DNA of 64,000 bases from Leifsonia sp. Root227 (GTDB lineage Bacteria; Actinomycetota; Actinomycetes; Actinomycetales; Microbacteriaceae), in NCBI RefSeq assembly GCF_001428745.1, contig NZ_LMIO01000002.1:705533-769532 (forward strand), written 5' to 3'. Both the position numbers and the translations under genes were made by a program. A model generated the notes under the pieces. It worked only from the letters and a program-made list of their open reading frames with translations. It was not told the origin of the DNA and made no database searches. Below, in pieces: positions 34,993-42,792 of this stretch (positions are counted from its first letter, which is position 1; each line of letters begins with the position of its first letter).

Positions 34993-35922
34993 ATGTTCGC
35001 ATCGAAGAGAGGCCGCATCGCGGCCGGCGTCCTCGCGGCGGGAGCCCTCCTGGCTCTCAGCGCGTGCTCGTCCGGCGGCGGAGCGCTCGGCGGCAACACG
35101 TCCACGTCGTCGTCCGACAGCGTCACCATCGGCTCCGCCGCGTTCGGCGAGTCGGAGATCCTCATGCAGATCTACGCGCAGGCCCTCGAGGCCAACGGTG
35201 TGAAGGTCAGCCTGAAGCCCAGCATCGGCCAGCGCGACGTCTACCTGAAGGCGCTGCAGGACGGCTCGATCGACCTCATCCCCGAGTACTCGGGCAACCT
35301 GCTCCAGTTCTACGACAAGTCGGCCACCGCCACCTCGAGCGACGACGTGTACACGGCGCTCGGCAAGGCGCTGCCGTCCGGCTTCGAGGTGCTCGACCAG
35401 GCGAAGGCGCAGGACGCCGACTCCTACAACGTCACCAAGGAGTTCTCGGAGAAGTGGGGCGTCAAGAGCCTGTCGGACCTCTCCAAGGTCACCGAGCCGC
35501 TGACCGTCGGCGCCAACCCGGAGTTCCAGGAGCGTCCGTACGGCATCCCCGGCCTCAAGAGCGCGTACGGCGTGACCGCCACGCTCAAGCCGATCAGCGA
35601 CTCCGGCGGCCCGCTGACCGTCGCTGCGCTCAAGAACGGTGACGTGCAGCTCGCCGACATCTACACGACGACGCCCGCGATCAAGGACAACGGCTTCGTC
35701 ACGCTGGAGGACCCGAAGAGCCTGATCGCCGCGCAGAACATCGTGCCGCTGATCAACTCGAAGAAGGCCAGCTCGACGGTCAAGGACGTGCTGAACAAGG
35801 TCTCGGCCGAGCTCACCACGGCCGACCTGATCGACCTGAACGGCGAGAACCAGGGTGCAAGCAAGACCCAGCCGGATGCGCTGGCGAAGGAGTGGCTGGC
35901 GAAGCACCCCATCAAGAAGTAG
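34993..35922 (+). CDS. Osmolyte-binding lipoprotein (OpuCC/ProX-like)
   Basis: A 309-residue substrate-binding lipoprotein, with signal peptide and lipobox ALSAC (Cys about 19), then a Gly/Ser linker. The mature part belongs to the OpuAC/QAT-binding superfamily: VTIGSAAFGESEILMQIYAQ, then DLIPEYSGNLLQFYD and ADIYTTTPAIKDNG. Ligands of the family are quaternary amines such as glycine betaine, carnitine and choline; the exact one cannot be read. It completes the four-gene importer. Confidence 0.92.
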   Translation: MFASKRGRIAAGVLAAGALLALSACSSGGGALGGNTSTSSSDSVTIGSAAFGESEILMQIYAQALEANGVKVSLKPSIGQRDVYLKALQDGSIDLIPEYSGNLLQFYDKSATATSSDDVYTALGKALPSGFEVLDQAKAQDADSYNVTKEFSEKWGVKSLSDLSKVTEPLTVGANPEFQERPYGIPGLKSAYGVTATLKPISDSGGPLTVAALKNGDVQLADIYTTTPAIKDNGFVTLEDPKSLIAAQNIVPLINSKKASSTVKDVLNKVSAELTTADLIDLNGENQGASKTQPDALAKEWLAKHPIKK

Positions 35923-35935
35923 TGCTGAACGACGG

Positions 35936-35990
35936 CGAGGTCTAGACCTCGTCAGGATGCGGCGGCTCGGGTTCCCGGGCCGCCGCATCC
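35936..35990 (+). terminator. Palindrome and long hairpin in the dedA 3' end
   Basis: Two elements. CGAGGTCTAGACCTCG (35936-35951) is a perfect 16-bp palindrome holding the dedA stop codon. Next, GGATGCGGCGGC (35955-35966) pairs with GCCGCCGCATCC (35979-35990), and the inner CGGG/CCCG extends the stem to about 17 pairs. This would end the osmolyte operon, although it lies inside convergent dedA coding sequence. Confidence 0.6.
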
Positions 35991-36619
35991 ATGTGTTTGG
36001 CCTCGCGCTTCTGTAGCACCTTCTTGACGATGTACGCGAGCACGATGAACGCGGCGATGATCGCCACGAACACGTAGCCGGCGCCGTGCAGCTCCTGGGA
36101 GAGCTCGCGGTAGCTGCCAGCGGCGGCAGAGCCGACGGACACGTAGGCGAACGCCCAGATCACGCAGGCGGGGGCCGTCCAGGCCATGAAGGTGCGGTAA
36201 CGCATCGGGCTCATCCCCACGGTGAGCGGGATGAGCGAGTGCAGCACAGGCAGGAAGCGTGACAGGAACACGGCGATGCCGCCGCGTTTGGCGAGATACG
36301 CCTCGGCTCTGTCCCAGTTGTTCTGACCGAGCTTCACGCCGAGCCTGCTCGCCCGGATCTTGGGACCGAAGTAGCGGCCGAGCGCGAAGCCGATGCTCTC
36401 CCCGGCGAGGGCGCCGAGGATGACGACGACCACGAGCGCGAAGTACTCGAACGGTCCGGCGACGGCGGTGCTCGCCACGAGCACGATGGTGTCGCCCGGC
36501 ACGATCAGGCCGATCAGGATGGACGTCTCCAGCAGGATCCCGACGCCGGCGAGCAGCGTGCGCAGGACGGGGTCGACGCTCTGGACGATGTCCAGGATCC
36601 AGGTCAGGGCCTCGTTCAC
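35942..36619 (-). CDS. DedA-family membrane protein
   Basis: A 225-residue DedA/SNARE-associated-type protein, a family now linked to flipping of undecaprenyl phosphate or phospholipids. Conserved segments are ETSILIGLIVPGDTIVL, GALAGESIGFALGRYFG and FLSRFLPVLHSLIPLTVGMSPM (with the essential Arg). Four to five helices are visible. The GTG start overlaps the TetR stop by four bases (GTGA, 36616-36619), so the longer frame upstream is rejected. The tail after the last helix is charged (KREAKHMDAAAREPEPPH). Confidence 0.9.
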   Translation of the reverse strand: MNEALTWILDIVQSVDPVLRTLLAGVGILLETSILIGLIVPGDTIVLVASTAVAGPFEYFALVVVVILGALAGESIGFALGRYFGPKIRASRLGVKLGQNNWDRAEAYLAKRGGIAVFLSRFLPVLHSLIPLTVGMSPMRYRTFMAWTAPACVIWAFAYVSVGSAAAGSYRELSQELHGAGYVFVAIIAAFIVLAYIVKKVLQKREAKHMDAAAREPEPPHPDEV

Positions 36620-37239
36620 GTGGCAGGTCCGCGGCGGATCATCGAGAAGAAGTACTCCAGGGTGGCGGCCATGTCCGCCGTGCCGTCGAGCATCCACTGC
36701 ACCTGCATCCCGTCGGCCACTGCGATCGCCATGCGAGCGACCTGCAGCGGGTCGAGCGACGGGTCGATGCGGCCGGCCTCCTGCTCGTCGCGCACGTGCT
36801 GCTCGATCGCGCCGATCAGCGTCGCATAGCGCCGGACGAAGTAGTCGTGGCCGGGGTGGTCGTCGTCCGCCGCCTCCGCCGAGATGGTCGCGTAGAGCTG
36901 CACGAGCCCCGGGACGTCTGCGTTGTGCCGCACGATGTCGACCAGCGTGTCGAAGCCGCGGACGGTTCCGCCATCGGGATGCGCGTGCTCGTCCACCTCG
37001 TCGCGCTTGCGGAGGACTTCGGCGAACAGCTCCTCCTTCGACGAGAAGTGATGCAGCAGACCGGCCTGGCTGAGGCCGACCGACGACGCGATCTCGCGCA
37101 GGGATGCGCCGCGGTAGCCCTTCACAGCGAACACCTCGAGCGCTGTCGTCAGGATCTCTTCGCGCTTGGCGATTCCCTTGGCGTACGACCCCTTTTTCGG
37201 CCCGGACTTCGATCCGGCACTCGACCCCGCAGTGGACAT
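36616..37239 (-). CDS. TetR-family regulator, co-transcribed with dedA
   Basis: A 207-residue TetR repressor. Helix-turn-helix at about 26-70 (REEILTTALEVFAVKGYRGAS and LREIASSVGLSQAGLLHHFSSKEEL), then a ligand domain ending with a TetR_C-like segment (DPLQVARMAIAVADGMQVQWM). The N-terminus is Ser/Lys/Gly-rich. TAGCAT lies 6 bases before the ATG, a leaderless start. The overlap with dedA suggests it controls that gene and itself. Confidence 0.9.
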   Translation of the reverse strand: MSTAGSSAGSKSGPKKGSYAKGIAKREEILTTALEVFAVKGYRGASLREIASSVGLSQAGLLHHFSSKEELFAEVLRKRDEVDEHAHPDGGTVRGFDTLVDIVRHNADVPGLVQLYATISAEAADDDHPGHDYFVRRYATLIGAIEQHVRDEQEAGRIDPSLDPLQVARMAIAVADGMQVQWMLDGTADMAATLEYFFSMIRRGPAT

Positions 37240-37245
37240 GGGGAA

Positions 37246-37251
37246 ATGCTA
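37246..37251 (-). promoter_or_regulatory. Leaderless -10 element of the TetR-dedA operon
   Basis: TAGCAT on the minus strand, 6 bases before the ATG at 37239. Confidence 0.5.
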
Positions 37252-37280
37252 CTGTGCGTCGCCTGAGCGAACGCGCAGCG

Positions 37281-38225
37281 TCAGCTGGTGAGGACCAGGA
37301 CGGGAGGCACGATCACCAGGGCCGCCGTGATGACGACGATGATCAGCCGGAGCGCCGGCCCGACCGTTGGCTGCTCGGTGACGAGCCGCGTCTCGCGGGC
37401 CGCGATCGCGTGCCGGCGCTGCTCAGGGGTGCGCCTGTCCTTGGGAGCTCCGAGCACTGCTCCGGCCGTTCCGGTGTCGTCGACGACGCGGATGGCGTCG
37501 GCGAGCACCAGGTCGCCGGAGGTCTGCCGCGCGGCGTCGTCCGCGAGCATCTCGATCAGCAGGGCGACCGCATCCTGTGCCCTCGTCGCAATCGGGAACC
37601 AGGGGAGCGCACGCTTCCAGGAGCGGAAAGCGTCGAGCAGGAGGTGATGCTTCTGGCGCAGGTGGGCGTGCTCGTGGGCGATCACCGCATCCAGCTGCTC
37701 CGGGGTGAGCAGGGCGATCATCCCCTCGGAGAGCACCGTGACGCTCTTCGCCCCCGGCAGGCAGTATGCGGCGGGCGCCGGGTGGTCGATGATGCGGGTG
37801 CTCGGGGTGTCCGGCAGCGGTTCGCTGAGCAGGCTGAGCAGTTCTCGGTGCCGGTGACGCTGCCGTCTGCTGCGCTCGGAGGTGAGCGCCAGGTTGAGCA
37901 GCAGGTGAATGGTGAGCAGGACGGCGGCGCTCAGCGCAAACGTGTTGAGCAGTGAAGCGTCGGAGGGAAGCGGCCCGGCGAACACCGTGGATGCCGCGCC
38001 TCCGACGCGCGACCAGAGATCGTCGCCGAACGGCTGCAGTCCGAACAGCAGCAGCGAGCCGATCATCGAGATGCCACCGGCGAGAGCGATGGACTGCCAG
38101 AGCGCGAGGGCGAGCACGGGGGCGGAGGCAGGCCACTTCGCGCGCGCGAGGAGCAGTGGAACCGGCCACGCCAGCACGAGGGCGAGTACGCCGAGCAGGA
38201 GTGCGACGTCGTTGACGGGGGTCAC
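37281..38225 (-). CDS. M56-family membrane metallopeptidase (BlaR1-like, no sensor domain)
   Basis: A 314-residue membrane peptidase of the M56 (BlaR1/MecR1) family. The zinc motif is AVIAHEHAHLRQKHHLLLD (HExxH, about 180), flanked by hydrophobic helices. BlaR1 cuts the BlaI repressor after sensing beta-lactams, but this protein lacks the extracellular penicillin-binding domain, so its signal is unknown. It is the second gene of a blaI-M56 operon, 7 bp behind blaI, with a GTG start. Actinobacterial M56 proteins of this short type are common. Confidence 0.88.
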   Translation of the reverse strand: MTPVNDVALLLGVLALVLAWPVPLLLARAKWPASAPVLALALWQSIALAGGISMIGSLLLFGLQPFGDDLWSRVGGAASTVFAGPLPSDASLLNTFALSAAVLLTIHLLLNLALTSERSRRQRHRHRELLSLLSEPLPDTPSTRIIDHPAPAAYCLPGAKSVTVLSEGMIALLTPEQLDAVIAHEHAHLRQKHHLLLDAFRSWKRALPWFPIATRAQDAVALLIEMLADDAARQTSGDLVLADAIRVVDDTGTAGAVLGAPKDRRTPEQRRHAIAARETRLVTEQPTVGPALRLIIVVITAALVIVPPVLVLTS

Positions 38226-38232
38226 TGTCCGG

Positions 38233-38601
38233 CTACGGGGTGCGCGCGTCGAGGAGGCGGCGAAGGGTCTCCGCCTCCGACTCGTCGACGGAGCCGATGA
38301 AGTATGCGAGCGCGGCGCTGCGGTCGCTGGAGGATTCGAGCACTTCGCGCATCAGGTCGGCGACGTGGCCGGCGCGGGAGACGGCGGCGGAGTAGAGGTG
38401 CGGACGGGCATCCCTGTCGCGTTCGGCGAAGCCCTTCTGCTCGAGACGGGAGAGCACGGTGAGCACGGTGGTGAGCGCCGGAGTCTTGCCGTCGGTGCGG
38501 GAAGCCGCTAGCTTGTCGCGTAATTCATTGGCGGAGATCGGGGCTCCGCTGTTCCACAGAGCGTCCATGATCGCTCGTTCGAGTTCTCCGAGATTCGCCA
38601 C
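38233..38601 (-). CDS. BlaI/MecI/CopY-family repressor
   Basis: A 122-residue winged-helix repressor of the penicillinase-repressor family. Family marks are LGELERAIMDALWNSGAPISANEL, TTVLTVLSRLEQKGFAER and the dimerisation C-terminus (LAYFIGSVDESEAETLRRLL). It is followed by the M56 peptidase and diverges from cydA. Two 17-bp inverted repeats of the BlaI-box type lie in the shared gap. TACGCT is a possible -10 13 bases before the ATG. It probably represses itself and the cyd operon; that target is an inference from operator position. Confidence 0.93.
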   Translation of the reverse strand: MANLGELERAIMDALWNSGAPISANELRDKLAASRTDGKTPALTTVLTVLSRLEQKGFAERDRDARPHLYSAAVSRAGHVADLMREVLESSSDRSAALAYFIGSVDESEAETLRRLLDARTP

Positions 38602-38633
38602 GGATCAAGCGTACCGCGGTGTGGCTGAGAATG

Positions 38634-38650
38634 TTCTACACTTTGTAGAA
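38634..38650 (+). promoter_or_regulatory. BlaI-type operator 1 (cydA side of blaI)
   Basis: TTCTACA-ctt-TGTAGAA, a perfect 17-bp inverted repeat with the TACA/TGTA core of BlaI boxes. A candidate cydA -10 (TACACT, 38637-38642) lies inside it. Confidence 0.75.
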
Positions 38651-38656
38651 GTTGAG

Positions 38657-38673
38657 TTCTACAGAGCGTAGAA
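38657..38673 (+). promoter_or_regulatory. BlaI-type operator 2
   Basis: TTCTAC-agagc-GTAGAA, a second 17-bp inverted repeat with the same half-site. Its centre is 23 bp from that of operator 1, about two helical turns, so two repressor dimers could bind side by side. Confidence 0.7.
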
Positions 38674-38697
38674 ATCACTGGGAAGGTGGAACACGCC

Positions 38698-40110
38698 GTG
38701 CACGAACTTCTGGATCCCCTACTGCTGTCGCGGTGGCAGTTCGGGCTGACGACGATCTATCACTTCCTGTTCGTCCCGCTTACCATCGGCCTGGTGACGT
38801 CCGTGGCGATCTTCCAGACGGCCTGGTACCGCACCGGGAAGGTGCACTACCTGCAGCTCACCCACTTCTTCGGCAAGCTCTTCCTGATCAACTTCGCGAT
38901 GGGCGTCGTCACCGGCATCGTGCAGGAGTTCCAGTTCGGGATGAACTGGTCCAACTACTCCCGCTTCGTCGGCGACGTGTTCGGCGCACCGCTCGCCCTC
39001 GAGGGCCTGCTCGCGTTCTTCCTGGAAGCGACGTTCATCGGCCTGTGGATCTTCGGCTGGGACAAGCTCCCGCGTGGCCTGCACCTGGCGACCATCTGGG
39101 TCACCGCGGTCGGCAGCATCCTCTCGGCGTACTTCATCATCGCGGCCAACGCGTTCATGCAGAACCCGGTCGGCTACAAGCTCAACGAGGCGAAGGGACG
39201 CGCGGAGCTGACGGACATCGGCGCCGTGCTCACCAACAAGGTCGCCCTCGCCGCCTTCCCGCACACGATCTTCGCCTGCTTCATGGTGTCGGCCGGCCTC
39301 ATCATCACGGTCGCGGCGTGGCATCTGTCTCGCAACCAGCACCTCGACACGATGCGCCCAGCGCTCAAGTTCGGTCTCTGGGTGATGGTCGGCGCCGGTG
39401 CGCTCACCGTGCTGAGCGGCGACCAGCTCGGACTCGCGATGGTCGAGACGCAGCCGATGAAGATGGCGGCCGCCGAGGCGCTGTACAAGACGTCGACGGG
39501 CGCGGACGCGTCGTTCTCGATCTTCACCCTCGGCACACCGGACGGCGTGCACGAACTGTTCTCGATCCGCATCCCGTATCTGCTGTCTTTCCTGTCGACG
39601 CACACCCTGAACGGCACCGTCGAGGGCATCAACGACCTGCAGGCGCAGTACGTGCAGCTGTACGGCCCGGGCGACTACACGCCGACCATCTGGGTCACGT
39701 ACTGGGCGTTCCGCTGGATGATCGGGCTCGGGATGCTGCACGTGCTCGTCGCCGTCGTCGGGCTCTGGCTCACCCGCAAAGGCAGGATGCCGACGAACCG
39801 GTGGGTCTGGAAGGCCGCGATCTGGGCGTTCCCGCTGTCGATGCTCGCGATGATCGTCGGCTGGGTCTTCACCGAGATGGGCAGGCAACCCTGGATCGTG
39901 TTCAGCCTGATGAAGACGGAGGACGGCGTGTCGCCAGGGGTCACCGGCCTCACGGTGCTGATCTCGCTGATCGCCTTCACCGCCGTGTACGGCGCCCTCG
40001 CCGTCGTCGAGTTCTCCCTGATGAAGCGCGCGGCCCAGAAGGGGCCAGCGCCTGCAGACGAGCACGTGGACGAAGACGGCAAGCATGTCCCTGTCACGAC
40101 GGTCTACTAG
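38698..40110 (+). CDS. cydA: Cytochrome bd oxidase subunit I
   Basis: Quinol-oxidising subunit of cytochrome bd, a high-affinity oxygen reductase. The protein (470 residues) shows SRWQFGLTTIYHFLFVPLT with a haem-ligating His, METQPMKMAAAEALYK of the Q-loop start and EMGRQPWIVF. The Q-loop is of the short type usual in Gram-positives. The open frame begins with a GTG at 38686; I prefer the GTG at 38698, because GGAAGG/GGTGG then stand at correct spacing. It heads cydABDC and has two BlaI boxes in its promoter. Confidence 0.95.
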   Translation: MHELLDPLLLSRWQFGLTTIYHFLFVPLTIGLVTSVAIFQTAWYRTGKVHYLQLTHFFGKLFLINFAMGVVTGIVQEFQFGMNWSNYSRFVGDVFGAPLALEGLLAFFLEATFIGLWIFGWDKLPRGLHLATIWVTAVGSILSAYFIIAANAFMQNPVGYKLNEAKGRAELTDIGAVLTNKVALAAFPHTIFACFMVSAGLIITVAAWHLSRNQHLDTMRPALKFGLWVMVGAGALTVLSGDQLGLAMVETQPMKMAAAEALYKTSTGADASFSIFTLGTPDGVHELFSIRIPYLLSFLSTHTLNGTVEGINDLQAQYVQLYGPGDYTPTIWVTYWAFRWMIGLGMLHVLVAVVGLWLTRKGRMPTNRWVWKAAIWAFPLSMLAMIVGWVFTEMGRQPWIVFSLMKTEDGVSPGVTGLTVLISLIAFTAVYGALAVVEFSLMKRAAQKGPAPADEHVDEDGKHVPVTTVY

Positions 40111-40119
40111 GAGGCTCTG

Positions 40120-41154
40120 ATGGATCTCGCAATTCTCTGGTTCGGCATCGTCGCGTTCTTCTTTGTCGGCTACTTCGTGCTCGATGGCTTCGACTTCGGG
40201 GTGGGCATGGCGATCCCGTTCCTCAGTAAGGACGACGTCGACCGCCGCGTGATGATCAACACCATCGGCCCGGTCTGGGATCTCAACGAGACCTGGGTGA
40301 TCGTCGGCGGCGCCGCCCTGTTCGCGGCGTTCCCCGAGTGGTACGCCACCCTGTTCAGCGGCTTCTACCTGGCGCTGCTGCTCATCCTGCTGGCGCTGAT
40401 CGTGCGCGGCGTCTCGTTCGAGTACCGGCACCAGCGGCCGGACTCGCGCTGGAAGAAGTGGTTCGACGGGATGATCTTCGTGGGCTCGTTCCTCCCTGCG
40501 CTGCTGTGGGGCGTCGCCTTCGCGAACATCGTGCAGGGCGTCGCACTGGATGCGCACTACGACTACACCGGAACCCTCTTCGACCTGCTGAACCCGTATG
40601 CGCTGCTCGGCGGCGTGACGACGCTGCTGCTGTTCTTCACGCACGGCGTGGTGTTCATCTCGCTGAAGACGGACGGTGAGATCCGGGCGCGCGCCAGGAA
40701 GCTCGCTGCGCGCTCCGGGCTCCTGGCGATCGTCGTCGCGGCGACGTTCCTGCTGTGGACGGCCATCGCGCACTTCTCGGTGGTGTTCCTGATCCTGGCC
40801 GTGCTCGCCGCTGTCGCGCTCATCGCATCCTGGGTCGCCAACCTGCGCGGGGCGGAGGGCTGGTCGTTCGCGTTCATGGCCGTCACCATTGCGCTTGCCG
40901 TGGTGTCGCTGTTCGCCGCGCTGTTCCCGAACGTGATGCCGTCGTCGCCGAACCCGGAGAACAGCCTGACGATCGCCAACGCGTCGAGCTCGGAGACGAC
41001 GCTGACCGTGATGACCTGGGTCGCGGCGATCTTCCTGCCGCTGATCCTCCTCTACCAGGGGTTCACGTACTGGATCTTCCGCAAGCGTGTGACGCGGGCG
41101 AGCATCCCTGCCGACCCGCCTGCCGAACCTCCCGTGCTCGTCGAGGTCGGCTGA
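40120..41154 (+). CDS. cydB: Cytochrome bd oxidase subunit II
   Basis: A 344-residue subunit with the family opening LAILWFGIVAFFFVGYFVLDGFDFGVGM (in parts), about eight helices, and NETWVIVGGAALFAAFP and FTHGVVFISLKTDGE segments. AGGAGG lies before the ATG. It follows cydA by 9 bp. Confidence 0.96.
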   Translation: MDLAILWFGIVAFFFVGYFVLDGFDFGVGMAIPFLSKDDVDRRVMINTIGPVWDLNETWVIVGGAALFAAFPEWYATLFSGFYLALLLILLALIVRGVSFEYRHQRPDSRWKKWFDGMIFVGSFLPALLWGVAFANIVQGVALDAHYDYTGTLFDLLNPYALLGGVTTLLLFFTHGVVFISLKTDGEIRARARKLAARSGLLAIVVAATFLLWTAIAHFSVVFLILAVLAAVALIASWVANLRGAEGWSFAFMAVTIALAVVSLFAALFPNVMPSSPNPENSLTIANASSSETTLTVMTWVAAIFLPLILLYQGFTYWIFRKRVTRASIPADPPAEPPVLVEVG

Positions 41155-41157
41155 CCC

Positions 41158-42792
41158 GTGCGTCCCCTCGATCCCCGGCTGCTTCGCTACGCGGCGGCGG
41201 CGCGCCTCACCCTCGTGGCGGGCGGCGTGCTCGCCGTGGCGCGGACGGCGTGCATCGTGCTGTTCTCCTGGCTGGTGACGCAGCTGGTGGTTCGCGCCAT
41301 CGCGGGGGAGCCGCTCGGCTCGCTCGGCGGGCTGCTCTGGATGCTCGTGCTCGTCGTCCTCGTCCGCGGCGGGGTCGGCTGGCTCACGGAGTCGGTCGCC
41401 GCGCGCGGGGGAGCGACGGTGGTCGGCCAACTGCGGAGCGCGCTCGTCGCGGCCATCGGGCGGCTCGGCCCGGCGTGGCTGCGGTCCAGGAGCACGACGG
41501 AGGTCACCGTGACGACGGGCCGCGGCCTCGACGCGCTCGACGGCTACTTCACCAGCTACCTCCCGCAGCTGATCGCCACGGCGATCGCCACGCCCATCCT
41601 GGTGGTCGCGATCTTCTGGCAGGACCCGACCAGCGGCATCATCGTGCTCGTCACGCTGCCGCTCATCCCGGTGTTCATGATGCTGGTCGGCTGGGCGACC
41701 CAGGCGGCGCAGGCCAGGCAGTGGTCGGCGCTTTCCCGGTTGTCGCGCGGCTTCCTCGACGTGGTCGACGGTCTCTCGACCCTCAAGCTGTTCGGTCGTC
41801 AGCACCGTCAGGAGGCGCGCATCCGGTCGGTGAGCGAGGACTACCGCGTGCACACCATGAAGGTGCTGCGCATGTCGTTCCTGTCCGGCTTCGTGCTGGA
41901 GCTCGCCGCGAGCCTGTCCGTCGCGCTCGTCGCGGTGGCGATCGGGCTGCGGCTGCTGAACGGCCAGCTGGACCTGTCCGTCGGCCTGTTCGTGCTGCTG
42001 CTCGCTCCGGAGGCGTTCCTTCCGCTTCGGAACGTCGGGGCGAGCTTCCACGCGGCCACGGAGGGCATCGAGGCGGCGCAGGCGGCGTTCGCGATCCTGG
42101 ACGAGGACAGGTCGGCGCGGGATGCGGTCGCGGCGCACGCCACGGCGACGGCCTTGGACGGCGGCCTGGCGTTCGACGACGTGACGATCGCCTACGACGA
42201 CCGCGAGGTCGTGCGCGGATTCTCCGCGACCGTCCCGCCCGGGACGTTCGCCGTGCTGACCGCGCCGAGCGGGAGCGGCAAGTCGTCGCTGCTCGGCGCC
42301 GTGCTCGGCTTCGTGCCGTTCGCCGGGTCCATCGCAGCAGGAGGTGCAGCGGATGCGGACGGTCGCCGCTCCGCCATCGCCTGGGCAGGGCAGACGCCCG
42401 GCCTGATCGCGGGAACGGTGGCGTCGAACGTGGCGCTCGGGGACGCGCATCCGGAGCCGGAGCGGGTGGCGGAGGCGTTGCGCCTCGCTGCTGCGGACGA
42501 GGTCGCGCAGGAGACGCTGCTGGGCGTCGGAGGAGCAGGACTGTCCGGTGGGCAGGCGCAGCGGGTGGCCGTTGCGCGGGCGCTGTACCGGTTGCGCGCA
42601 TCCGGGGCCGCTGTGCTGCTGCTCGACGAGCCGACCTCGGCCCTCGACGCGACGGCGGAGGCGCGGCTGCTCACCACGCTGCGGGCGGTCGCCGCCGATG
42701 GCGTCGCCGTGCTCGTGGTGAGCCACAGGGAACAGGTGGCCGACGCCGCCGATGTGGTGCTGAGGATGGAGGTGGGCAGTCGTGTCGAGTGA
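41158..42792 (+). CDS. cydD: ABC transporter CydD
   Basis: One half of the CydDC heterodimer needed to assemble cytochrome bd. The 544-residue protein has six N-terminal helices and an ATPase domain with Walker A APSGSGKSSL (about 370), signature LSGGQAQRVAVARAL and Walker B VLLLDEPTSALD. It starts with GTG 3 bp behind cydB and overlaps cydC by 11 bp. Confidence 0.94.
   Translation: MRPLDPRLLRYAAAARLTLVAGGVLAVARTACIVLFSWLVTQLVVRAIAGEPLGSLGGLLWMLVLVVLVRGGVGWLTESVAARGGATVVGQLRSALVAAIGRLGPAWLRSRSTTEVTVTTGRGLDALDGYFTSYLPQLIATAIATPILVVAIFWQDPTSGIIVLVTLPLIPVFMMLVGWATQAAQARQWSALSRLSRGFLDVVDGLSTLKLFGRQHRQEARIRSVSEDYRVHTMKVLRMSFLSGFVLELAASLSVALVAVAIGLRLLNGQLDLSVGLFVLLLAPEAFLPLRNVGASFHAATEGIEAAQAAFAILDEDRSARDAVAAHATATALDGGLAFDDVTIAYDDREVVRGFSATVPPGTFAVLTAPSGSGKSSLLGAVLGFVPFAGSIAAGGAADADGRRSAIAWAGQTPGLIAGTVASNVALGDAHPEPERVAEALRLAAADEVAQETLLGVGGAGLSGGQAQRVAVARALYRLRASGAAVLLLDEPTSALDATAEARLLTTLRAVAADGVAVLVVSHREQVADAADVVLRMEVGSRVE

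Noticed and set aside
37281..38601. A beta-lactam resistance module
   Set aside because: There is no beta-lactamase or penicillin-binding sensor domain; the pair adjoins cydABDC instead.
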